Virus record (IMG/VR): IMGVR_UViG_3300020171_000437
Span: 1 to 62,781 of that record
Length of the DNA stretch: 62,781 bases
Origin: a virus
Reading direction: 5' to 3' (one strand)
The notes below the pieces were generated by a model. That model saw only the letters and a program-made list of their open reading frames with translations, ran no database searches and was not told the DNA's origin. The stretch's first letter is position 1; every line of letters begins with the position of its first letter. Made by a program: the position numbers and the translations under genes. Shown piece after piece: positions 34,130 to 42,319 of this stretch.

Positions 34130-34368
34130 TGGAAAAACTACTGATAGAAATGCCAGAAGAAGATGGTTTGCCGCAAATTCAACTTAATGGTAAAAACATT
34201 ACTCAAACAGTTGCTGCGATCATAATAAAAATGAAGCCTGGTGATTGCTCTATTCTTATCCATCTTCAGGCTGATCCAGACAATTCCAACTCACCGTCTG
34301 CAATGTTAGGAGCGCGATTTAAGGGGACGATCAACCTTGAGCTCAACGACTTCCCAATCAGGCACTAG
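34129..34368 (+). CDS. Small protein before the terminase
   Basis: A 79-residue acidic alpha/beta protein (LPQIQLNGKNITQTVAAIII, DCSILIHLQADPD) coupled by TAATG to the HNH gene and overlapping the terminase start by 32 bases. It has no DNA-binding look, so it is not an obvious small terminase subunit. Confidence 0.5.
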   Translation: MEKLLIEMPEEDGLPQIQLNGKNITQTVAAIIIKMKPGDCSILIHLQADPDNSNSPSAMLGARFKGTINLELNDFPIRH

Positions 34369-36070
34369 CCTCCCAGAATTGCTGGCACGGGTGCGCGGAC
34401 AAGCTGGGCGCGGGCCGTATCAATTTGCTCGCGCCTTTCGTGTCTTCCCCGGAGGATTGAGCTACGGCATCTTCCACAAGCCTCGTTTCTATCCATTCTT
34501 GTGGGAAGTGTATGAGGCATTACGCAATCTTCCTCAGTCTGGATCAGTTGTGGTGATGAAGTGCGCACAGACTGGATGGACTGAGACGGCACTGAATCTT
34601 GCTCTGTGGTTTATGGCGTTCAGGCGTGAAGGCGTTCTCTATATGCTGCCTACTGAGTCTCAGCTTTCCGACTTTTCTCAAGCTCGCATCACACCAATCA
34701 TTGCTCTGTCTCCAGTGTTCAGGGACGCATTCAGTAGTGCTGACAACGTTGGTCTAAAGCTAGCATTTGGATTTCCAATATATCTGCGTGGTGCGCGGTC
34801 TACAGACAAGCTAAGAGAGATCCCGGTTGGGCTTGTTATCCGTGATGAGTATGACGTAATGGACAAAGGAGGGGCAGCACAGGCACTCAGCAGATTGGGA
34901 GCCAGCCAGAACAAGTGGGTATACGACATCAGTAACCCAACATTTCCAACAGAGACTGGTATCTTCGGTCGCTACATGGCTGGCACTCAAGAAGAGTTTG
35001 TCATCAAGTGCCCACGATGTGATCTCATAGCCGCACCGACATGGCCGGATAGCTACAACGAGAAGATGCCATACTCGATTGTCTGTCCTGATTGTAAGAC
35101 GCTACTGAATCTTGAAGAACGTTGGGCAAAGAAGGCTGCGTATTGGCAGGCGAACAATCCAACGGCTAGATATAGATCGTTCCATATGAACCAACTCATC
35201 TCACCAACTGTACAGCCTTGGGAAATCATGCAGCAATGGGAAGAAGCACAAGGCGAGATTGGGAAGATGCAGACCTTCTATAACATGACACTGGGCCTTC
35301 CTTATGCTCCAGCCGGATCACGCATCACGGCAGACATCATTCGGCAATTGCCGCGTGGTGAGAGCATGTTGCCGGGGAGTCCTGGCCCTTGTTGCATGGG
35401 CGTCGATGTCGGCGGCAAGTTACATGCGGTTGTCAGGCGAATGGATGGCGGCATCGTGTGGGTAGGTGCCTGCACATGGGAGATCATGGCAAGGCTCATG
35501 CACTCCTACAACGTCACCCACTGTGGCATCGACATTGCGCCAGAGACAAGAAAGGCAAAAGAGTTTGCAACCTTCTTCCCAGGCAGAGTGACACTGATTC
35601 GGTACAAACCGAGTTCGACTGCCACGGGCCAGGACGAAGCCGAGGAAGAGGGGCTTCGCAAGATCAACATCTCGCGCACAGAGGCGCTGGATAAAGGGAT
35701 GTCCCGTTTCCTCGCTCTCGAAGAGACGGTGCCTACTAATTTGCCAGAAGAGTTCTGGCGGCATATCATGGCATTGACGCGAGTAATCATTGAAGATGGA
35801 GATAAGGTCTACGCAGCATGGGAGAAGGATGGGCCGGATCACTATGCACACGCATTTGCGTATTCGGAAATTGTAAGAAAATCAGGTGGGGTATATGCAA
35901 CATCACAGATCTTCCCGCCAGGAGCAAGTAGGAGGAAAGAAAATGTCGGAGAACACCCCGGAGACATATCAAGGAACAAAGAAGGCGTCCTTATGGAAAG
36001 TCTCGATTTCGGACAAGAGCGGATTGACCAGCTCGGAGGGCCTCGCCGTCCTGGCAGATTCCAAGGTTGA
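34337..36070 (+). CDS. terL: Terminase large subunit (lambda A-like)
   Basis: A 577-residue packaging motor and nuclease of the lambda gpA family. The ATPase has MKCAQTGWTE (about 74-83; Walker A variant), MLPTESQLSDFSQARI and VGLVIRDEYDVMD (Walker B, D170 and E171). A four-Cys zinc site follows (C225, C228, C250, C253). The nuclease half begins at GVDVGGK with later CGIDIAPE and DHYAHAFAYSEI. No ATG fits; TTG 34337 preceded by GGGGA is the likely start. It sits at the distal end of the late genes, far from the portal. Confidence 0.92.
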   Translation: MSSTTSQSGTSLPELLARVRGQAGRGPYQFARAFRVFPGGLSYGIFHKPRFYPFLWEVYEALRNLPQSGSVVVMKCAQTGWTETALNLALWFMAFRREGVLYMLPTESQLSDFSQARITPIIALSPVFRDAFSSADNVGLKLAFGFPIYLRGARSTDKLREIPVGLVIRDEYDVMDKGGAAQALSRLGASQNKWVYDISNPTFPTETGIFGRYMAGTQEEFVIKCPRCDLIAAPTWPDSYNEKMPYSIVCPDCKTLLNLEERWAKKAAYWQANNPTARYRSFHMNQLISPTVQPWEIMQQWEEAQGEIGKMQTFYNMTLGLPYAPAGSRITADIIRQLPRGESMLPGSPGPCCMGVDVGGKLHAVVRRMDGGIVWVGACTWEIMARLMHSYNVTHCGIDIAPETRKAKEFATFFPGRVTLIRYKPSSTATGQDEAEEEGLRKINISRTEALDKGMSRFLALEETVPTNLPEEFWRHIMALTRVIIEDGDKVYAAWEKDGPDHYAHAFAYSEIVRKSGGVYATSQIFPPGASRRKENVGEHPGDISRNKEGVLMESLDFGQERIDQLGGPRRPGRFQG

Positions 36071-36170
36071 AGCAAAGAAAGACGTGCGGGTGCTGGCAGA
36101 GATGACCAGAATGGGTCTCACATCGAAGACAGCAAAGATCGTCATTGAAGAAGTCTGCCCTGTCTTGTAA
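35943..36170 (+). CDS. Small protein overlapping the terminase end
   Basis: A 75-residue protein read in another frame over the last 128 bases of the terminase gene, with a good AGGAGG ribosome site. It is helical and polar (SSEGLAVLADSKVEAKKDVR, LAEMTRMGLTSKTAKIVIEE). A long overlap with a strong ribosome site suggests it is real. Function unknown. Confidence 0.5.
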   Translation: MSENTPETYQGTKKASLWKVSISDKSGLTSSEGLAVLADSKVEAKKDVRVLAEMTRMGLTSKTAKIVIEEVCPVL

Positions 36171-36176
36171 TGGGGA

Positions 36177-36206
36177 TTGGCATAACGCAACGGTTTGTGG
36201 TACACT
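36177..36206 (+). promoter_or_regulatory. Sigma70-like promoter before the RHH gene
   Basis: TTGGCA, an 18-base spacer and TACACT, about 28 bases before the ATG of the ribbon-helix-helix gene. Confidence 0.6.
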
Positions 36207-36233
36207 GACGGGGATATTTACCGGAGGTGTTAT

Positions 36234-36431
36234 ATGCCACAGAAGAATGAAGATGCGATTAGCATTTACGTGAGCCAGGAGAAGCAAGAGAAGAAGATTG
36301 TTCCACGACTGAACGCACTGGCGAAGGCACAGAAGCGGACGGCCAACTGGCTAGTGAACGAAGCGATCGAGCAATATCTTGAGCGCGAGGAACGGAGGAT
36401 AGAGGACAGCGCAGTCAGGATTAGGGGGTGA
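36234..36431 (+). CDS. Ribbon-helix-helix (CopG-like) regulator
   Basis: A 65-residue protein with the RHH pattern: strand DAISIYVSQEKQEK, helix PRLNALAKAQKRT and helix NWLVNEAIEQYLERE. Such dimers bind DNA with the N-terminal ribbon. CGGAGG precedes the ATG. It has its own promoter and is followed five bases later by another small gene and then a terminator. Possibly a regulator of the convergent operons. Confidence 0.75.
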   Translation: MPQKNEDAISIYVSQEKQEKKIVPRLNALAKAQKRTANWLVNEAIEQYLEREERRIEDSAVRIRG

Positions 36432-36435
36432 CGGA

Positions 36436-36627
36436 ATGGCATGGGATCAAGCGAAGGTTGAGGCAGCGTTCTCAACATTAAGCGATTCTCTTGGTTGCAA
36501 TTACTCTGTGTCTATCGAAACCAACGCTGACACGGAAGAACTAGAACCAGTTGATGGATTTAGGAGTTACAAGATTGTACCAGATAGCCATAAGGCGATC
36601 ATCACGATCACCAAGAAAGAAGGATAG
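36436..36627 (+). CDS. Small hypothetical protein
   Basis: A 63-residue acidic protein (AFSTLSDSLGCNYSVSIETN) forming a short transcript with the RHH gene between a promoter and a bidirectional terminator. No family recognised. Confidence 0.5.
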   Translation: MAWDQAKVEAAFSTLSDSLGCNYSVSIETNADTEELEPVDGFRSYKIVPDSHKAIITITKKEG

Positions 36628-36650
36628 CCGAACGTTCGGCTTGTGTTTTA
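36626..36650 (+). terminator. Bidirectional terminator between convergent operons
   Basis: A perfect 16-base palindrome (AGCCGAACGTTCGGCT) followed by TGTGTTTTA on the plus strand and a pyrimidine-rich run on the minus strand. It lies in the 20-base gap where rightward late genes meet the leftward early genes. Confidence 0.75.
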
Positions 36651-37016
36651 CCCTTTTCCATGCGAATCGAGGGCAGCGAACCCTGGCTGTCCTCTTCGCT
36701 TTAGAAGTTCGTTGATTTGTTCCATGCAGGCCATCGGATCTTTCTTGAGCATCCCGTCGGTGTAGCGAAGAACAACCCATCCCATCGAAGATGCCATGTT
36801 GTATTTCTCGCAGTCTTTCTCGAAGCCTACGCCACGAACATGTCTGCCACTAGAATGCACAGCCCCTTCTAATTCAACACAAACCAACTGTTCGGGCCAT
36901 GCTGCGTCCATCCGCCACTTTCTTGTAGAATGAAACCTATACTCGCACTCCCAAGGAGGTAGCTTGGCAATGCGAGCATAGTGTTCAAATGTTCTTTCCA
37001 GATCTGATTTTGCCAT
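36648..37016 (-). CDS. VSR/DUF559-like endonuclease
   Basis: A 122-residue protein. EYRFHSTRKWRMDAAWPEQL, then VCVELEGAVHSSGRHVRG and WVVLRYTDGML form the PD-(D/E)XK fold pattern of very-short-patch-repair-like and DUF559 nucleases; acidic residues of RMDAAWPE and ELEG fit the active site. It is the last gene of the leftward operon and starts in a TAATG overlap. Phage versions may resolve or nick branched DNA; this is inferred. Confidence 0.8.
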   Translation of the reverse strand: MAKSDLERTFEHYARIAKLPPWECEYRFHSTRKWRMDAAWPEQLVCVELEGAVHSSGRHVRGVGFEKDCEKYNMASSMGWVVLRYTDGMLKKDPMACMEQINELLKRRGQPGFAALDSHGKG

Positions 37017-37416
37017 TACGCAGTCATACTTGCCGCGTAGATTGTAACTGTGCTCCCGTTTGGTGTTGCGCCAAACTTAGACCTGATTATAAAATATGGG
37101 AACCTGTGTGTTGTTACAGCATAGGCTGAAGCCCCTGCTGTTACTGTCGTCCCTACAATCTCTATCGGAACACTCCTGCGTCTGTTGCCACATCAAGCCC
37201 AGACTCAAACGCACCGTACAACGTGATGACCATATCCTTGTCACTGAGGTTAGTTGCACCATAAAGGATTCCTCCGCCAGCAGGAATACTTACCTCCATC
37301 GCATGATAGTCTTGATCGTCAGCAACGAATGTTCCTGTCAGAAACCGGGCTTCACGCGATTGCAGATTGGCGAGGTCTTTGCTCAACGCCTCTGCGGTGA
37401 TTGCTACATCAGCCAT
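37016..37416 (-). pseudogene. Frameshifted small beta-rich protein
   Basis: From a good AGGAGG and ATG, 84 residues are read (MADVAITAEALSKDLANLQS ...) until a stop at 37162. The -1 frame then continues with a coherent beta-rich 50-residue end (EIVGTTVTAGASAYAVTTHR, ATPNGSTVTIYAASM) whose stop overlaps the nuclease start as TAATG. Together they make a ~135-residue small beta-sandwich of the kind found in capsid accessory proteins. No slippery heptamer lies in the short window where both frames are open (about 37165-37190). Either a real mutation or a sequencing error. Confidence 0.6.
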
Positions 37417-37458
37417 AACTACCTCCTTGTTTCAAGATCAGTATACAGCAGAGGCGCA

Positions 37459-37797
37459 TCAAATGTCGCGTTCGTCATCCTCCTTCGTCTCTTCGTCGAT
37501 TCCGAGTAAAGAGAGTGCTCCCTTACGGGATAGCCAGTCGAACCCGCTCTCTATGTCCGCAAATGGGATGCCCTGCTCATTGACCACTAGGCCGATGTAG
37601 TTCTCGCAGAGAATCTCCGTGATGTCCTTATCCCATACGAATCTCAACGTGGTATTAAAGAAGCCGAGATTTGTGAAGAGCCTCCAGTACCACGGAGCCT
37701 CGGTCCTGAGCCAGCGATTGTGAGCCCGTCGTGCTGCGGTCTCCATCAGATAAATGCGTCCTTCCGACCAAGATACCAATCTTGCCTTGCTCATCAT
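37459..37797 (-). CDS. Hypothetical protein of the early operon
   Basis: About 112 residues. Three consecutive ATG codons follow AAGGAG; the middle one is used here. It has an aromatic helical middle (NRWLRTEAPWYWRLFTNLGF) and an acidic tail (DEETKEDDERD). It overlaps nothing and follows the ThyX-like gene. Function unknown. Confidence 0.55.
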   Translation of the reverse strand: MMSKARLVSWSEGRIYLMETAARRAHNRWLRTEAPWYWRLFTNLGFFNTTLRFVWDKDITEILCENYIGLVVNEQGIPFADIESGFDWLSRKGALSLLGIDEETKEDDERDI

Positions 37798-37854
37798 CAT
37801 CTCTCCTTCGGCCCAATCCTCAACGGCTACCCTTCTTTTCAAGAAACAGGTCGG

Positions 37855-38382
37855 TTAGTTTGGCCCCTTTATCAGTTCTGGGCGTTCGATGTCTGCAAGA
37901 ACCGCACCAAGAAATTCCTGCCACTCAGGCAACTTGTGTTTGATTCTCTGGCTGTAGATGTTTGAGAGACACTTGTAGTTCATGCAGACAATTCTTCGTT
38001 GTAGAAATCCTTCCGGCAGCAAGCCTTTTGCAGCCACTAATTGTTTTGACCGTATCCGCAGGTTGATCGTGTTGATGATCCCAAGTGGAAGCGGAACGCA
38101 GAAGTCGTCCTGAGTAACTGGACGCGCCAGCAGCGTGTGCATCGTTGACGCAGACTGAGATGATATTCCAGTTCTATATGTTGCAAACTGTGCCCACCAA
38201 AACCGGGGCGCTGTTACATCAAGCCAGACAACAATACTTTCTAGGAACTTTGCATGGCTGCCTCCTTTTTTGACCAGTGTTTTGGCAACTTCAGGCATAT
38301 CTACAACATACTTGTTGTAGCTAAGAGACAAGCCCAGCATTGCTTCATCATGTCCAGTCTCATTTAGAACAAATACTTTCAT
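37855..38382 (-). CDS. ThyX-like protein (degenerate)
   Basis: A 175-residue protein with the sequence order of flavin-dependent thymidylate synthases: a helical N-terminus, GGSHAKFLESIVVWLDVTAP, then RFWWAQFATYRTGISSQSAS in the position of the ThyX RHRxxS block, here not conserved as RHR. It is shorter than true ThyX. It may be a non-catalytic or altered-substrate relative. Lies among replication genes with ATGA-type overlap to its upstream neighbour. Confidence 0.4.
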   Translation of the reverse strand: MKVFVLNETGHDEAMLGLSLSYNKYVVDMPEVAKTLVKKGGSHAKFLESIVVWLDVTAPRFWWAQFATYRTGISSQSASTMHTLLARPVTQDDFCVPLPLGIINTINLRIRSKQLVAAKGLLPEGFLQRRIVCMNYKCLSNIYSQRIKHKLPEWQEFLGAVLADIERPELIKGPN

Positions 38383-38591
38383 TTTGTATCCTTCAGATCA
38401 TCGATATAGATAATCCCTATATTCCTGTCATACACGGCGTTCGCAATCATGCAGCCAACATGCACCGGCTTTGCTTGCATAATGTTGCCTTTATCAGACC
38501 CAAAGATTGGGACCAAACAACACTCTTCGTCGCGATTAGTCCCGCATATTGGACAGATGGCGGCATCTGGGAAGTTCGGGAATTTGTTCAT
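38379..38591 (-). CDS. Small zinc-finger protein
   Basis: A 70-residue protein with CPICGTNRDEECC near the N-terminus and a further Cys in HVGCMIANAV, so one zinc site is likely. AAGGAG precedes the ATG and the stop overlaps the next start. Typical of small phage regulatory or nucleic-acid-binding proteins. Confidence 0.6.
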   Translation of the reverse strand: MNKFPNFPDAAICPICGTNRDEECCLVPIFGSDKGNIMQAKPVHVGCMIANAVYDRNIGIIYIDDLKDTK

Positions 38592-38603
38592 TTTGTCTCC
38601 TTT

Positions 38604-38873
38604 TCAAACATCATGGCTGGCAAACATAGATATCTTGGCATGGTCATCCTCATATTTATCCTTTTGCATCCGGGCGATTCTCCACTTGCCGTCCCTCTCC
38701 TCAAATTCGAGGGAAGAAGACTTCTTCATGAATGCCATTACTTCTGCAAATTCTTCGTGCGTATACATATCTGCTATTAGCATCAAGTCTGCCTCATGTG
38801 CCCATTTGTTGTTGTGACGCATATTGGCGATCACTTTCGATGCTCTCATTGCCGTTTCTTTGTTCATTGGCAT
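38604..38873 (-). CDS. Hypothetical helical protein
   Basis: An 89-residue protein, helical and charged (ETAMRASKVIANMRHNNKWA, THEEFAEVMAFMKKS). The ribosome site is weak; the second Met (residue 3) is an alternative start. Function unknown. Confidence 0.5.
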   Translation of the reverse strand: MPMNKETAMRASKVIANMRHNNKWAHEADLMLIADMYTHEEFAEVMAFMKKSSSLEFEERDGKWRIARMQKDKYEDDHAKISMFASHDV

Positions 38874-38946
38874 ATTTGTGCCACCAAGGCGGGCAAGGCG
38901 AAAGAAATAGCCTCTCGCTTCATTGTAGGGCGTCGCCAGCCAACGA

Positions 38947-39975
38947 TCACAGCCACGATATGCCTACCAATTCTTCGGCTTCCATATCCTCGTCTGTCCA
39001 GAATGGTATCTCTTGCCCACGGTTGTCGTAGACACAGAACGCATTCTTCCCGCGCTTGACGGTGAATCCATGTGCGAATTTCTGGACAGATATGACCATT
39101 GGACCTGTCTTTGACGTTTCATCCGTCATCGGGCTTTGACGGCCAGCCACCTTCGTAATCAGCATTTCCAGATCTGAAATCCTGGCAAGCGTCTTCTCGC
39201 CAGATCCCCACATCAGCACATACATCCTCGGTTGTTCTATCTTCACGCCAAGTTCTGCCAGCGCCCTGGCAATGTCCGACTTCGATTGGTCAACCGCAGC
39301 ATACAGCATTGCCTGGATTGTCTCTTTGCTGCACAGGGTCCACAGCCTGCGCTGTGACGCACTGACAAACTTGTTGACCTTGCTCACGACCAAGCCTCTT
39401 GGCCATTCAAGATCGTGTTGTTCTATCCATTCAGCCGCCTGAATCTGCTTCATTGCCACTTCAGAATCAAAGCCTTCCGACGAAAGCATCTGCTCTGGTG
39501 ACGCGGCATCTGGGGCAAGTAAATCATAATCTTCGTACAATTCAAGCATGGCTTTGGCCCTGTCTGCTTCAAACATCCGGTCTCCACGCACTGCTGTCAG
39601 TAGCTCACCAAGATGTTCTTTGACTAACCGCGCATGAAGCCAGATGTCTCTGTGCGAGATATCAATTCCGTTGTGATCTACGATATCCAGCACTGGATAC
39701 GGGACGCCAGCCTCGCAGTAGTCGGGGTCCATCTCGACGATCCGGTATGCCTTGGTCGGGTGATGAAGGAGATTATGACAGTTCCTACAAGCATAGAGGA
39801 GGTTCTTCTTGTCGTTCGTCCAGTGTTCGTCGGACTGCCCTCCCATGCCGGAATGAATCCGGTGGACAATATCCATCGGGTTGCCATCCTCTCCCATGTA
39901 GTTCGTTCTATGAAAGAGTTGACAACATTGATCTGCTCTAGCTTTTACGAACTCTCGTGTTGCATCATTGATCAT
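38947..39975 (-). CDS. HNH-domain protein with long helical C-terminus
   Basis: A 342-residue protein. Residues 1-~90 form an HNH module: CCQLFHRT, IVHRIHSGMGG, then NLLYACRNCHNLLHHP. Residues ~130-260 are helical and the end is a beta-rich ~60-residue part (VISVQKFAHGFTVKRGKNAF). It overlaps the DnaC-like gene by four bases and precedes the small proteins. Unlike free-standing homing enzymes it is part of the replication operon, so a structure-specific nuclease in DNA processing is possible. Confidence 0.7.
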   Translation of the reverse strand: MINDATREFVKARADQCCQLFHRTNYMGEDGNPMDIVHRIHSGMGGQSDEHWTNDKKNLLYACRNCHNLLHHPTKAYRIVEMDPDYCEAGVPYPVLDIVDHNGIDISHRDIWLHARLVKEHLGELLTAVRGDRMFEADRAKAMLELYEDYDLLAPDAASPEQMLSSEGFDSEVAMKQIQAAEWIEQHDLEWPRGLVVSKVNKFVSASQRRLWTLCSKETIQAMLYAAVDQSKSDIARALAELGVKIEQPRMYVLMWGSGEKTLARISDLEMLITKVAGRQSPMTDETSKTGPMVISVQKFAHGFTVKRGKNAFCVYDNRGQEIPFWTDEDMEAEELVGISWL

Positions 39976-40550
39976 GAAATCACCTTCCTTCGGTCGTCAC
40001 CCTTCAGTTGCAGCATCTTGCACTGCCCTCGCCATCTCGACATCACCCGGTCCCCATACCGTCTAGCCATGTCTTCTGACGAAAGGTTTGTTGTCACCAC
40101 AATCGGTAACTCGTTCTCCCATCGCGCATCAAAGATAGCCTGGAATGACGAAAAGATGAAGTCTCCTTTGCCGTCATATTCTGCACCAAGATCATCAAGC
40201 AAGAGCAGATGGGCCTTCTTGCAGAGAGTAACTTGATCGTACTCTCCATCTCGCAATTTCGATGCCAAGTCAGGCGACTTCCAGTATGCGAACGTCTTCG
40301 CTATTGTGAATCCCTCAATGCCGTTTACGACCTTCTCAACAGGTATGTTTGCGGCCTCAATGTCGTTTAGGATCGAGATAAGGATGTGTGTCTTGCCGGT
40401 TCCGACAGGCCCCTGCAAGATGAGTCCAGTCATCGTTCCTTCAACGATCTTCTTCGCAAACTCAATGGCTTTCTTGTTGTTTGCATCGACGATGCAAGTC
40501 GCAAGAGATGCGGCCTTAAACCTAGTCCCTATCTGCGATCCGTAGATCAT
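39972..40550 (-). CDS. DnaC/IstB-like helicase loader ATPase
   Basis: A 192-residue AAA+ protein. Walker A is GPVGTGKTH (residues 47-55), Walker B LLLLDDLGAE (about 115-124), sensor region PIVVTTNLSSEDMARRYGDR and the arginine-rich box 2 end VMSRWRGQC. Proteins of this type load the host DnaB helicase onto the phage origin. It is in one operon with the initiator gene, with only two small genes between. Coupled to both neighbours by short overlaps. Confidence 0.9.
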   Translation of the reverse strand: MIYGSQIGTRFKAASLATCIVDANNKKAIEFAKKIVEGTMTGLILQGPVGTGKTHILISILNDIEAANIPVEKVVNGIEGFTIAKTFAYWKSPDLASKLRDGEYDQVTLCKKAHLLLLDDLGAEYDGKGDFIFSSFQAIFDARWENELPIVVTTNLSSEDMARRYGDRVMSRWRGQCKMLQLKGDDRRKVIS

Positions 40551-40987
40551 GCCACGATCACGTATCCTCGGATGTCTGCTGCATCTTCGATCAATGCAAG
40601 CATGTTGTCAGCAGCGTCGGCCTTCTCTCCAGGCGATTCTGCGTTGCACCACAACTCAAACGGGGACATCTCTCCTGAACAGGTGTCGTGAGGAGGGGAT
40701 TGAGATCTAGGCCACTCGATTAGGCATTTACCACAAGCCTTCTCTTCGGCCTCGGAGTCTATTCCCCATCTAAAGCCAGCATTCCAGCAACATGGGCACT
40801 GAAGTGGAATTTTAGGCACATCTCCGCCATTCTCTTTCCATCGTGGCCATTCTGCCTTGTCTCGGCTACGCCCTTGTCTCGCTTCGTCCCTCATCCACAG
40901 CCACAGCTCGTAACACAGCGCAAGAACGTGGCCTTTGCTGTCTCGTCGATATCTGATTTTCACAAATGGGATTTCTAGTCTAAGCAT
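40547..40987 (-). CDS. Cys-rich protein between initiator and helicase loader
   Basis: A 146-residue protein with CPCCWNAGFRWG and ACGKCLIEWP, together a four-Cys zinc site, and a helical C-terminus. GGAGGAG precedes the ATG. Possibly part of the primosome; no family recognised. Confidence 0.6.
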   Translation of the reverse strand: MLRLEIPFVKIRYRRDSKGHVLALCYELWLWMRDEARQGRSRDKAEWPRWKENGGDVPKIPLQCPCCWNAGFRWGIDSEAEEKACGKCLIEWPRSQSPPHDTCSGEMSPFELWCNAESPGEKADAADNMLALIEDAADIRGYVIVA

Positions 40988-41198
40988 GGTTCTCCTCCTC
41001 GGACAGCATGGCTATGGCCGCTTCGTATTTCTCAATCATGTCTACTGCCGACATTGTTTGTTCGTCCCACATCATCAGCAAGGCATCTCTCACTAGGCCT
41101 AGCTTCGCGGCGACGATGGATTCTACTGCGCACAATTCCTCGCTAGTCATCAGCCCTTCTTTGTATATATCGTCAGCAATCTGTTTCGCTAATTTCAT
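40980..41198 (-). CDS. Small helical protein
   Basis: A 72-residue protein starting six bases after AGGAGG (an earlier ATG lies directly on that site). All-helical (MKLAKQIADDIYKEG, ELCAVESIVAAKLGLV). It overlaps the initiator end by 26 bases. Function unknown. Confidence 0.6.
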   Translation of the reverse strand: MKLAKQIADDIYKEGLMTSEELCAVESIVAAKLGLVRDALLMMWDEQTMSAVDMIEKYEAAIAMLSEEENHA

Positions 41199-42012
41199 CT
41201 TCATCCTCCTCAAATAGTCCGGCAAACTCTTTTGGATCTCTCGTAAGCGATCTGTTCGGCGTTCCGTTCGTGCTCTTGCGGCCACCAGCGTCCCATCTCT
41301 TAGCGGCGTTTACGTTGTTCTCAAACTTCGTTGGTCGGAATAGTGTTTCCGGCGTCAAGTATTTCTCCATCTCCGGATTGCCAAGCCAATCTGCAACCTT
41401 GAAGTCGATCATCAGCTTACAATCATCAAATGAGAACTTCTCAGCAAGTCGTGCGTGAATGTTCTCTCTGGATGCTTTGCTATGACGATAGGCAGCTTTT
41501 GATTTCGTGTTCAGATAGTCAATGATTGAATCAGTTTCGGCGAAGTCGACAGAAGTTTCCTGATCCTGATCCTGTTCCTTTCTCTGATCCTGTTCCTGTT
41601 CCTTGTCGTATACGGTATCGATAGGGTATCGATAGGGTATATCTAATTCGGAGTAGCGTTCGAGAAACTGCCCTATTAAAGGGCTTTTGTGCAATCCTTC
41701 TAAATGTGTCCCGATGTTTTTCAGCAATTTCCTGGAATGGCTCTGATAACGGAACATATTTACTACCCAAATTAGGTTGGATATGGTATCGATACGCACC
41801 AGATACCCTATCGATAGGGTATCAATCCCTTTGAGAACATCTGCTGTTTTTAGCCCTGTTTCGTGTGAAATGGTAGATGTCGGCACATAATATAGCCCCG
41901 AAAAATGTGCGTGAGGCGACGTGATGAAATAGAGAAAGAGGAGTTTATTCTCTGGCGATAGTTGTTTTACTTTGGGGTCTGTCCAGAATCTTGCGTCTAT
42001 AGTTCGGTACAT
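41173..42012 (-). CDS. Replication initiator / replisome organiser
   Basis: A 279-residue protein. The N-terminal ~100 residues (FWTDPKVKQLSPENKLLFLY, VLKGIDTLSIGYLVRID) resemble the winged-helix domain of phage replication organisers. A Gln/Glu/Asp-rich linker (~135-155) follows. Residues ~165-240, IIDYLNTKSKAAYRHSKASR to EKYLTPETLFRPTKFENN, match the conserved phage C-terminal domain of DnaD/replisome-type proteins. Iteron-like DNA repeats lie within the gene, as in lambda O. Works with the DnaC-like loader downstream. Confidence 0.85.
   Translation of the reverse strand: MYRTIDARFWTDPKVKQLSPENKLLFLYFITSPHAHFSGLYYVPTSTISHETGLKTADVLKGIDTLSIGYLVRIDTISNLIWVVNMFRYQSHSRKLLKNIGTHLEGLHKSPLIGQFLERYSELDIPYRYPIDTVYDKEQEQDQRKEQDQDQETSVDFAETDSIIDYLNTKSKAAYRHSKASRENIHARLAEKFSFDDCKLMIDFKVADWLGNPEMEKYLTPETLFRPTKFENNVNAAKRWDAGGRKSTNGTPNRSLTRDPKEFAGLFEEDEDEISETDC
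41614..41823 (-). repeat. Iteron-like repeats inside the initiator gene, candidate origin
   Basis: TATCGATA occurs four times (41616, 41627, 41787, 41809). Two copies lie in a direct repeat of TATCGATAGGG, and one forms the centre of a perfect 22-base palindrome (GATACCCTATCGATAGGGTATC, 41802-41823). Such repeats inside an initiator gene are the pattern of lambdoid and related origins. Confidence 0.65.
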
Positions 42013-42290
42013 TGCCCATCACCTATCTTCTCAAGCAAGCAGTCGTGGAAGAAATCTGCACCAATATGTTTGTATGCAAATTTAGATGACTCTCTGTTGC
42101 ATAGCGAGTGTAGTTGCCGATGGCACGATGGGCACAATCCAAGCAGGTTGTCTCTGTCGTCACCTCCGCCAACATTGCGAGGAACAATATGATGCAACAG
42201 ATCCATATCTGCTGTTTTGCATATCGCGCATTTTCCATTCTGTTCTTTGAGGATTAACAGGTATCTTTTTACTCGTTTGCTGTAAGGCAC
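41997..42290 (-). CDS. HNH endonuclease
   Basis: A 97-residue protein that is little more than an HNH fold: CAICKTADMDLLHHIVPRNV, then DNLLGLCPSCHRQLH. A GTG start eight bases after GGAGG is used. It overlaps the initiator by 16 bases. In this operon position it could be a homing enzyme or a nicking nuclease for replication or packaging. Confidence 0.8.
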   Translation of the reverse strand: MPYSKRVKRYLLILKEQNGKCAICKTADMDLLHHIVPRNVGGGDDRDNLLGLCPSCHRQLHSLCNRESSKFAYKHIGADFFHDCLLEKIGDGQCTEL

Positions 42291-42319
42291 TATGTCTACC
42301 TCCTACAGTAGGTTAGCGA

